A stretch of 17,881 nt of DNA from Puniceicoccaceae bacterium (lineage in GTDB: Bacteria > Verrucomicrobiota > Verrucomicrobiia > Opitutales > Coraliomargaritaceae), in NCBI GenBank assembly GCA_003566795.1, contig PXBU01000043.1, positions 1-17,881 on the forward strand, in the 5' to 3' direction. Below, piece by piece: positions 7,804 through 14,138 of the stretch. The translations under genes were made by a program, and so were the position numbers. The notes beneath the pieces are model-generated. The model was given only the letters and a program-made list of their open reading frames with translations, was not told the origin of the DNA and did no database searches. The stretch's first letter is position 1. Each line of letters starts with the position of its first letter.

Positions 7804-8757
7804 CTAGTATTGAGTTAGGATAGTTTGAACGGCGTCTAGAACTTGTTCGATGGTGATGTTGGGCAGCTCGCCGTCGGCTGCTGTAATGACTCGCTGCTTT
7901 TGCTGTTCTGGAGGATAAGGCCCAAATTGCTGTGGTGGGGTTGGGCCAAACAAGGCGACGAGCGGACGACCCAACGCTGCAGCGAGGTGCATGGGGCCGC
8001 TGTCGTTGCTTACCACACAGTGAGCACTTTCCAACAAGCCCGGCAAGTCATCGATTCCTGTCTGTGCGGTGAGGTTGATGAAGCTCGCTTCCGGCATCTC
8101 GAGTTCAGGCTCACAGAGCAGGTGTCCGCACCAGATCACCTGCCCGACCTGATCCAGGCGAAGTAATTGCTGGCTGAGTGCGTCGTAACCGTTCCAGTTC
8201 TTTTCAGCACGCCGACTTTCAGGAAAAACGATGATGCGCTTTCTACCTGCGGCTAGCGGGGGCAATCGGTCAGCAAATGCATTCGATGGCTTAAAACGAA
8301 GGCCTGGCTGAACTTTCTGCTCCAGTCCCAGTGCTGGCAAAAACCGGCCCAATATCTCCACCGCGTGCCAGGGGCCGGGGCCATCGGGCTGGGCGATGAG
8401 TTCCCGACACATCCACTTTGCACCTTCACGGGCATCGAAGCGCCCAATCTTCCTTGGCGAGCGCGCGGCCATTGCCATGATCCCCGAGCGTGCCAGGCCC
8501 TGCATATCGAGCACTGCGTCATAAGGCTCGACCCGCAACTGACGCAGCAGCCGGAAAAATGCAGCGAGGCCTGCCGTGCGCCGGAAAGAAAAGCACCGCG
8601 CGACCACCGAAGAAGCGTCAACCAGCGGAAGAAATTCCTCGCGCACCACCCAATCGATCTGCACCTGCGGAAGCTGTGCCTGAATCGCCTCAGCCACTAA
8701 CAAGCCGTGGATGATGTCGCCCATCGAGGAGGGCTTGATGATGAGAATACGCTTCAT
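7804..8757 (-). CDS. waaC: WaaC-like LPS heptosyltransferase (GT9)
   Basis: This 317-residue protein is a glycosyltransferase family 9 enzyme, expected to add an L-glycero-D-manno-heptose from its ADP-sugar to the Kdo-lipid A acceptor at the cytoplasmic face of the inner membrane. The N-terminus MKRILIIKPSSMGDIIHGLL carries the WaaC-type SSMGD motif with the likely catalytic aspartate D14. VLDMQGLARSGIMA and PWHAVEILGRFL match the acceptor-side segments of heptosyltransferase I. The donor-site block is NDSGPMHLAAALGRPLVALF followed by GPT. The ATG at 8757 is chosen because it overlaps the upstream TGA as ATGA and is preceded by a strong GGAGG (8765-8769 on the complement); a start 14 codons further upstream would add a nonhomologous leader. 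It is translationally coupled to the fusion gene, which carries the probable WaaF partner. Type I rather than II specificity rests on motif resemblance only. Confidence 0.88.
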   Translation of the reverse strand: MKRILIIKPSSMGDIIHGLLVAEAIQAQLPQVQIDWVVREEFLPLVDASSVVARCFSFRRTAGLAAFFRLLRQLRVEPYDAVLDMQGLARSGIMAMAARSPRKIGRFDAREGAKWMCRELIAQPDGPGPWHAVEILGRFLPALGLEQKVQPGLRFKPSNAFADRLPPLAAGRKRIIVFPESRRAEKNWNGYDALSQQLLRLDQVGQVIWCGHLLCEPELEMPEASFINLTAQTGIDDLPGLLESAHCVVSNDSGPMHLAAALGRPLVALFGPTPPQQFGPYPPEQQKQRVITAADGELPNITIEQVLDAVQTILTQY

Positions 8758-10736
8758 ACAAGCGCCTCCGATAGAACCCGCCGCACGGCATGGGCACATT
8801 GCTCCACGCTGACCTGATCAATCGCCATGCCTCCGGTACGCGGACAACCCTCCGGCTGGAGAATTGTGTAAGGAGTGGCAAAGATCGGCCCAGTCCGAAT
8901 CGGATTGGTCGGACCGAATATTGCCACGACCGGTGTGCCTAGCATATTAGCCAGATGCATGCCGCCGGTATCGTTGCAGCACACCAACTCACTGGAACTG
9001 AGTGCGTCACAAAACTCCGCCAAATTGGTCTCCCCAGCTCGATTTTTTACCTCGATCCCCGACAAATCTGCGCACACCTGATCGGTAATCGCCCGGTCCG
9101 CCGCAGTGCCATAGAGGACGAACTCCAGCTTCGGATTTTGCTGGTGCAGTTGCTCAATCAACCCACGCCAATGAGACACAGGCCAACGCTTCTCGGGCGC
9201 GTTTTCCGTGCCACAAATCAACCCGATGCGACCCGGAGACCGCTCGATTCCAACGCGTTCCAGTGGTTGAAGGTCCAGCGGCTCGCGCAGCCCGTAGAAC
9301 CGCGCCATTTGCTCCCAGACCAGCGTTTGGTGTGTCTGAGTCTCGTCCACGGTCTCGGAGAGACGATAGGCATTCGTCAAGAGCGGTCGCCGCTTACCCG
9401 GCCGCACCATGCCGAAGCGTTGGGGACAGCGGGTTAGAAAAGCTTCGATGTCGCTCCGGAGGGAGTTGGTCAGCAACAGAAAAGTCCCCGGATAGTGGGA
9501 CCGCCAGGCATAAAATGCGCGGAAGTATTCGACTCCCTGCTCCGGCAGCGGAATGAAATGATCCGTCACTCCCATCCGCTCGACCAGGGGTTGAAAGGCC
9601 TGCTTGCCAATCAAAGTAAACTCAAAGTCCGGCCGTCCGGTCCGAATTGCGCGTAACACGGGAAGTGCCATGACCACATCACCCAGCCAATTGGGTAAAC
9701 GCACCCAAAAACGCACCTTACGCGGCACCGCATCGTAGCCGTGCAACTCATTGGAGCGTGCCAACTGGTTACGTTTTTCCGGCATACGAAAGCGCTTCTG
9801 CGGACTGTAATAATGGTCCCAGCGGTCATGTAGCCAAAGCCAATCCGCTGCCGTATTCTGGTCGCGGCGCAGATAAGTTTCAAGGGCATCATGGGCACGG
9901 ATCGTCACATCCACCGGCCCATCACCCAGCGCAATGGGCGTCAGCGTGAGTTTTGCCCGCCAAAAACCTTCCCGCTCCAAGAGCATCATCAAAACATCCG
10001 CGCCAAAGCGGTGTGCCATCAGGCCCGGCAGGTCTGTGGCCGAGACGATGCGGTCCATGAAAGTGATAGTGGAGCCTTTCTTTGAGGCATCCTGATCGAA
10101 GAGCACGGCCACGATCTCTCCGCGTCTGAGTGCTGCCATGGCATCATTATAACCAGACTGGCGGGAGATCATGTGCACCCCAAATTTTTCGCGCTCCTGC
10201 GTGACCCACCGGTTGATCGACGCCTGATTTAGTGGCCGAAAAATTACATGGACCAGCTTTGTGCCCTGCACCTTGGCCGGAAGCATCGTCGCCGCTTCCG
10301 CCATCGTCATGTGTGGCAGCAAGATGACAAGCGGTCTGCCATGCTTCGGACCACCTTCTTTATACTCTGCTATGATCTGCTGGGCCTCAGCGGAAATTGA
10401 CAGCGTCCGCTCCAGCCTGGCCTGGCTGAAGAAAGCCGAAGCCGGTCGAAAAAGCCCCATCTCAAACAAGCGTGCGCTGCTGTCCCGCAACACGCGTCGC
10501 CGCCAGGCATCGCTTTGCTCTGGGAAGGCATGCGCCAGCGAGACCAGCGTGCGGTGCGACCGCACTGGCATAAATACCGAGACCAGCAGACCAAGAAACC
10601 AGCAGAGCCAGGCCACCATACGCTCTGGCAATACCGCCATCATCCGGCTGAAAACTTTGAGTAAGAAAAGCAAGAGACTATTGAAGGTGAAAAGGCGGAG
10701 ACTCCGCAAGGCATCTTTGCACTGAGGCGAATTCAT
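8754..10736 (-). CDS. LpxL-like lipid A acyltransferase fused to WaaF-like heptosyltransferase
   Basis: One 660-residue reading frame joins two LPS enzymes. Residues about 1-315 resemble LpxL/HtrB late acyltransferases. They have a hydrophobic N-terminal anchor (about 15-57), an HX4E active-site motif (PHMTMAE, H142 and E147), the RPLNQASINRW block (167-177), LFDQDASKKG (212-221) and the C-terminal WLWLHDRWDHYY. After a basic linker (about 316-340) a GT9 domain begins with VRFWVRLPNWLGDVVMALPV (341-360), the WaaF-type entry motif. It continues with CGTENAPEKRWPVSHW and ends with the donor site NDTGGMHLANMLGTPVVAIF followed by GPT. Both halves keep their signature residues, so both activities are plausible: acylating a lipid A precursor and adding the second heptose. 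The ATG at 10736 has AAGG four bases upstream. The gene leads the minus arm of the divergent LPS locus and overlaps waaC by four bases. The domain assignment is firm; exact acyl chain and sugar position are inferred. Confidence 0.9.
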   Translation of the reverse strand: MNSPQCKDALRSLRLFTFNSLLLFLLKVFSRMMAVLPERMVAWLCWFLGLLVSVFMPVRSHRTLVSLAHAFPEQSDAWRRRVLRDSSARLFEMGLFRPASAFFSQARLERTLSISAEAQQIIAEYKEGGPKHGRPLVILLPHMTMAEAATMLPAKVQGTKLVHVIFRPLNQASINRWVTQEREKFGVHMISRQSGYNDAMAALRRGEIVAVLFDQDASKKGSTITFMDRIVSATDLPGLMAHRFGADVLMMLLEREGFWRAKLTLTPIALGDGPVDVTIRAHDALETYLRRDQNTAADWLWLHDRWDHYYSPQKRFRMPEKRNQLARSNELHGYDAVPRKVRFWVRLPNWLGDVVMALPVLRAIRTGRPDFEFTLIGKQAFQPLVERMGVTDHFIPLPEQGVEYFRAFYAWRSHYPGTFLLLTNSLRSDIEAFLTRCPQRFGMVRPGKRRPLLTNAYRLSETVDETQTHQTLVWEQMARFYGLREPLDLQPLERVGIERSPGRIGLICGTENAPEKRWPVSHWRGLIEQLHQQNPKLEFVLYGTAADRAITDQVCADLSGIEVKNRAGETNLAEFCDALSSSELVCCNDTGGMHLANMLGTPVVAIFGPTNPIRTGPIFATPYTILQPEGCPRTGGMAIDQVSVEQCAHAVRRVLSEALV

Positions 10737-10791
10737 TTGCCTTAAGCCAGGCCCAACACTTAACCAATAGGATCACATTCTCTCGACAGCT
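10737..10791. promoter_or_regulatory. Divergent intergenic region of the LPS locus
   Basis: These 55 bases separate the two outward-reading LPS arms and must hold or adjoin both promoters. I see only weak hexamers: on the plus strand TTGCCT (10737-10742) with TTAACC 17 bases on, and TAGGAT (10768-10773). On the minus strand TTGGTT is followed 17 bases later by TAAGGC. The spacing is so short that the two promoters would overlap or reach into the coding starts, which would tie the two arms' expression together. Confidence 0.4.
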
Positions 10792-11814
10792 ATGACCGCG
10801 CATCAACCACAGCCCTTCGATCCAGAAGGCTCTCAGTATGAGACCCTTTATCCCCCGAAGCCCTCCAAAAGGCGCATCAAGCGTTTTAAAAAAGCTTTGT
10901 CACGTCTATGGACCTCATGCTGTTGCCTGTTGCTGCCCCCACTATACAAGTGCTGGATGCATCTGGTTTGGGCCACATCACGAGTTGATGGCAATTTTGA
11001 TTCGATTCGCAGACTCAACCAACGAGGCAGTGGTCTTTTGGCCGCCATTTGGCATGAGGATGTATTCATGGCTCCTCGGCTTTTTAGTTCATTCCAGATC
11101 TATACCTTGGCCAGCACGGCACGGATTGGCAGAATCATAACCGCTGTGTTGGAGGCCCACGGATTTAAGGTCTTTCGTGGCGGCAGCGGACAATCCAGAC
11201 GAGGGCGTCGGCGCAACCACGCCATAAGGAATATGATCTACTATCTCAAGCAAAACCCAGATTCAATTTATGGAATTGCTGTCGATGGAACGAAAGGCCC
11301 CGCTCACCGATTGAAGCCCGGGATTTGTAAAATGGCTCAGGAATGTCGCGTTCCGGTCTTTTTGGTGCACACCCAAGCTAAGCGGGCACTGCGGCTCCCC
11401 ACTTGGGATAAAACAGTCGTCCCCTTACCCTTTAACCGTATTCGAACTCAAGTGGTGGGCCCTTTCTGGATCCACCCCGAAGCGACAGCAGATGAGCGGG
11501 AGAGCTTTCGCCAGCATCTCGAACGCGAACTGAAGGCTCTCAGCGATCACATGGCCGCTGAAATCAAGGCAGCAAAGGGTAAGAGCCCCAAGCCGTCCGC
11601 TTATGTGGCTAACGTAGGCAACGAGCTGGATCTTCAGCACGAGAAGTTGCCGTCCCGGGCAGGTTCGCAGGAGGAAACCAAGCCGAACCCGACCGGGCAT
11701 CAAGGGTCTAATGGCACGCGCAGAGGTAATATGAAACAATCCGGTAAAAGACAATTTTGCCTGCTCACTTTGTTCTTCCTTCTGCCAATCGCACTGGATG
11801 CACTTCCCCTGTGA
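10792..11814 (+). CDS. DUF374 (lysophospholipid acyltransferase-like) protein
   Basis: This 340-residue protein matches the DUF374 family, membrane-associated acyltransferases often found with LPS genes and related to glycerolipid acyltransferases. Residues 41-60 are hydrophobic and likely anchor it to the inner membrane. The core shows LLAAIWHEDVFMAP (H88), STARIGRIITAVLEAHGFKV (108-127), a glycine/arginine-rich FRGGSGQSRRGRRR and the family-typical AVDGTKGPAHRLKPG (163-177). After the core (about residue 260) comes an unusual tail of some 80 residues, rich in charge and polar residues and ending in a hydrophobic FCLLTLFFLLPIALDALPL. Family members I know of lack such a tail. The stop TGA overlaps the next ATG as TGATG (11812-11816), so the kinase gene is probably translated by coupling. 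The role is inferred: acyl transfer in lipid A or a related envelope lipid. It is the first gene of the plus arm. Confidence 0.8.
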   Translation: MTAHQPQPFDPEGSQYETLYPPKPSKRRIKRFKKALSRLWTSCCCLLLPPLYKCWMHLVWATSRVDGNFDSIRRLNQRGSGLLAAIWHEDVFMAPRLFSSFQIYTLASTARIGRIITAVLEAHGFKVFRGGSGQSRRGRRRNHAIRNMIYYLKQNPDSIYGIAVDGTKGPAHRLKPGICKMAQECRVPVFLVHTQAKRALRLPTWDKTVVPLPFNRIRTQVVGPFWIHPEATADERESFRQHLERELKALSDHMAAEIKAAKGKSPKPSAYVANVGNELDLQHEKLPSRAGSQEETKPNPTGHQGSNGTRRGNMKQSGKRQFCLLTLFFLLPIALDALPL

Positions 11815-12617
11815 TGAGCCAAAACATCGACTCAGAGGTGAACGCCCTGCGGGAGGGTTGGACTTATTTAGAGCCCTTGAACGTGCCCACTGCCTCCGTC
11901 AAAAAGCGATCAGCGGTATTTCTGCGCGAAATCGCGAAAGACGGAGAGCCGTGCTCTGCTTACGTTAAGATTTACGCCAACAAGCAGCATCCGTTTCAAC
12001 GCCTCTTCCGTACGGGCCGCAGTCGAACCGAAGTGCGTAATCTACTCTTCTTCAGATCGCTGGGTATTGCGACGCCCAAGGTACTGGCCTGGGGCGAGCG
12101 GCGCAACGCGATCGGTCGGCTAGTCGAGGAGTTTATCATCACGCAAGCTGAAGCAGACACTTTGCAACTGGATGACTTTGTCAAACAACACTACCCGGAC
12201 AGCACCGAACCGGAGCAAGAAGCCACCCGTATCCAGATCGCGCGTCAGCTGGGTGAATGGACCCGCAGGATGCATGCGCATTACTTTATCCATGAAGATT
12301 TAAAGTGGCGAAATATTCTTGCTCGCCAGGGCAAAGGAGAGGCTGAACTCTTTTGGATCGATTGCCCCAAGGGCACATTCCACCGTCCCGGAATCAATTT
12401 TGAGCGCAAGAAGCTCAAAGATTGCGCGACGCTCGACAAACTAGCACGTTTGCTCTGCACCAAGGACGAACGGAGCATCTTCTTGCAGGCCTACCTGGGA
12501 GAGTCGGCGCAACCCGAGGAAGTTCAGAAACTGTGCCGCAAAATAGAAGCCTACAGAAAAGCGCGGTTCGACAGAAAAGACGACCAGCAACGGAAGCATG
12601 AAAAAAACGATCACTAA
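11814..12617 (+). CDS. LPS core kinase, Kdo/WaaP-like
   Basis: From the ATG at 11814, which overlaps the preceding stop as TGATG, this is 267 residues; an upstream TTG at 11757 would add 19 residues and overlap the previous gene, so I reject it. It has the atypical kinase fold of the LPS kinases (Kdo/WaaP superfamily). An ATP-lysine segment AYVKIY lies near residue 51, with glutamate in RTEVRNLLFF (about 72-81). The catalytic loop is HEDLKWRNIL with H160, D162 and N167, and WIDCPKG supplies the metal-binding aspartate D183. All catalytic residues are present, unlike in the next two genes. It should phosphorylate a core sugar, probably heptose, in the cytoplasm using ATP. It overlaps the next gene by 20 bases. 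The position phosphorylated and its equivalence to WaaP, WapP or WapQ cannot be settled here. Confidence 0.82.
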   Translation: MSQNIDSEVNALREGWTYLEPLNVPTASVKKRSAVFLREIAKDGEPCSAYVKIYANKQHPFQRLFRTGRSRTEVRNLLFFRSLGIATPKVLAWGERRNAIGRLVEEFIITQAEADTLQLDDFVKQHYPDSTEPEQEATRIQIARQLGEWTRRMHAHYFIHEDLKWRNILARQGKGEAELFWIDCPKGTFHRPGINFERKKLKDCATLDKLARLLCTKDERSIFLQAYLGESAQPEEVQKLCRKIEAYRKARFDRKDDQQRKHEKNDH

Positions 12618-13281
12618 AAATGAATATGACTCGCTGACCCGCGATGGCAAGGTGCTCGAACGCGACAACAAGGGCATCAAAGTCATCCAGCTGCCCCAGC
12701 AGCGCATCATCAAGCTCTTTCGCCGCAAGCGTCTCCTCTCTTCCCAAATCTGGATTAACTACGCCTCGCGGTTCAAGCGCAACGCTCACAGGTTACGAAG
12801 CAGAGGCATCCCCACAGTTGAGGTGGAAGTGGTTTACAACATACCGGAGATCGAGCGGTCTGCCGTGCTCTACAAGATGCTCGAAGGCGTGGCGCTCCGG
12901 CAATTGCTGGCTCAAGCTACGACCGCCGAACAAGTTGAGATCTTCAAAAAGTTCGGCGAATTCGTCGCGACCTTGCATCAACGCGGGATTTTGTTTCGCT
13001 CTTTCCACTTCGACAATGTCTTGGTTTTGCCAGACCGAAGTTTTGGACTGATCGACATCGTCGATACTGGCTTTTGGTATTTCGGCTCCCTTTACCAACA
13101 GCAGCGCATCCGCAACTTTCACCATATGGACCGCCACGACGAGGACCGTCGCTACATGGCGGATAATTGCGGTAATCTTTTCATTGCGAGCTACCTTGCC
13201 ACCGCAGACTTATCTAAAAAAAGAGATCTCCATCTGAAGGAGGCCTTCAACGAAATTTTTGCCAGATACGGAGAGCCATAA
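12598..13281 (+). CDS. Kinase-fold protein of the Ttg8 / toluene-tolerance type, catalytic Asp replaced
   Basis: This 227-residue protein resembles the small LPS-kinase-like proteins annotated as toluene tolerance protein in pseudomonads. IIKLFRRKRLLSS (about 37-49) carries the probable nucleotide-lysine, followed by ASRFKRNAHRLRSRGIPTVE and VLYKMLEGVALRQLL. The catalytic-loop position reads FRSFHFDNVLV (133-143): the usual HRD aspartate is a serine (S135), while N140 and the later LIDIVD aspartate (D153) are kept. RNFHHMDRHDEDRRYM follows. It starts inside the preceding kinase gene (20-base overlap) and ends one base before the next ATG, so it is translated with both. From context it should act on LPS core phosphorylation, either by a variant mechanism or as an accessory pseudokinase. 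I recall the serine as common in this family, so it is unlikely to be a local mutation. Confidence 0.75.
   Translation: MKKTITKNEYDSLTRDGKVLERDNKGIKVIQLPQQRIIKLFRRKRLLSSQIWINYASRFKRNAHRLRSRGIPTVEVEVVYNIPEIERSAVLYKMLEGVALRQLLAQATTAEQVEIFKKFGEFVATLHQRGILFRSFHFDNVLVLPDRSFGLIDIVDTGFWYFGSLYQQQRIRNFHHMDRHDEDRRYMADNCGNLFIASYLATADLSKKRDLHLKEAFNEIFARYGEP
13270..13275 (+). promoter_or_regulatory. Shine-Dalgarno deciding the InaA-like start
   Basis: GGAGAG lies seven bases before the ATG at 13283. Together with the one-base gap after the preceding stop (13279-13281), it favours 13283 over an earlier in-frame start at 13259, which would overlap the preceding gene and add eight residues. Confidence 0.65.
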
Positions 13282-13282
13282 A

Positions 13283-14071
13283 ATGTTTGAATTGAAAAAG
13301 TCTTGGGTCAGCCCCGAATATGAATCTCAGCTACAAGCAGCTGGTTTGCTCGATTTAGAATCTGTTTCCAAGCGCGATTTTGAATGGTTCGAGGCTCCCA
13401 ACCGGCGGCGTGGCGGCTGGAGTGGTGTCGCGCGTATCGTGCTCAATCCCGAGGCGCCAGAATCCGAACAAAGAGCTGTCTTTCTTAAAATTCAGCAGAA
13501 TCATTTCTATATCGCTCCCAACACCTTTTTCCGCAAGCGGCTGACCTTCGAGCGCGAATTTGCCGCGATGCAGGCACTACAACCGCATTGCCAGGCGATT
13601 CCCAAGGTGATCCTATTCGCGCGATGGTCCCGCGATGGGGACCAAGGCTGTGTGCTCATCACTGAGGCGTTGGATACCTGGCATCCCCTCAGGCATTGGC
13701 TACTGGGTAAGCACTCGACGCCTCCACCCGATCAGGAAACGCTACACCGGTGCCTGCGAGCTATCGCTACCACCGCCCGCGAGATCCACCAAGCCGGCTG
13801 GGTCCATATGTGTTTTTCCGCCAAGCATTTATTCTTGAAAGAGCAAGACGATGGGAGCTTCGCCGCCCGCGTGGTGGATCTGGAGAAGACGCGTAAGCGC
13901 ATCGGATTGGGACGTCGCACGTCCAAAGACTGCTCGCACTTCATGCGCCATACCCCGAGCTTAACCGACGCAGATAAATTATGTTTTCTCAAAGCCTATT
14001 TTCGGACCGACCACTTTACACCCGCTCAAAAAGCTCTCATCCGTAGAATGCGCGGTGCGCCGAAAGTGTAA
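13283..14071 (+). CDS. InaA/WaaP-family LPS kinase-like protein
   Basis: This 262-residue protein is of the InaA kind, the third kinase-fold protein in the row. AVFLKIQQNHFY (about residues 62-75) carries the nucleotide-lysine, then FEREFAAMQAL with the partner glutamate. The catalytic-loop region is GWVHMCFSAKHLFL: H175 is present but the expected aspartate is C177, and the asparagine is H182 (a histidine at this place is normal in WaaP). VVDLEKTRKR supplies D199 and is the family's characteristic DLEK motif. InaA proteins of pseudomonads show a similar HGCL-PKH pattern from memory, so the cysteine is likely a family trait. By context it modifies or helps modify the LPS inner core at the cytoplasmic side of the membrane. 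The start is set by a good GGAGAG; the stop is 67 bases before the carbamoyltransferase start. Confidence 0.78.
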   Translation: MFELKKSWVSPEYESQLQAAGLLDLESVSKRDFEWFEAPNRRRGGWSGVARIVLNPEAPESEQRAVFLKIQQNHFYIAPNTFFRKRLTFEREFAAMQALQPHCQAIPKVILFARWSRDGDQGCVLITEALDTWHPLRHWLLGKHSTPPPDQETLHRCLRAIATTAREIHQAGWVHMCFSAKHLFLKEQDDGSFAARVVDLEKTRKRIGLGRRTSKDCSHFMRHTPSLTDADKLCFLKAYFRTDHFTPAQKALIRRMRGAPKV

Positions 14072-14138
14072 TTTCTTCGAGAAATCTATCCAGATTACGA
14101 ATCGACAAGCCCCCGGCGGTGAATTGTATCTCAACGCT

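Noticed and set aside
7791..7808. ACTAGC/GCTAGT hairpin at the end of waaC as a terminator
   Set aside because: The stem is only six base pairs, overlaps the waaC stop codon and lacks a T run on the minus strand.
6664..7808. A complete IS200/IS605 element
   Set aside because: No terminal hairpins of the expected kind, no tnpB gene and no definable ends; a lone RAYT gene explains what is seen.
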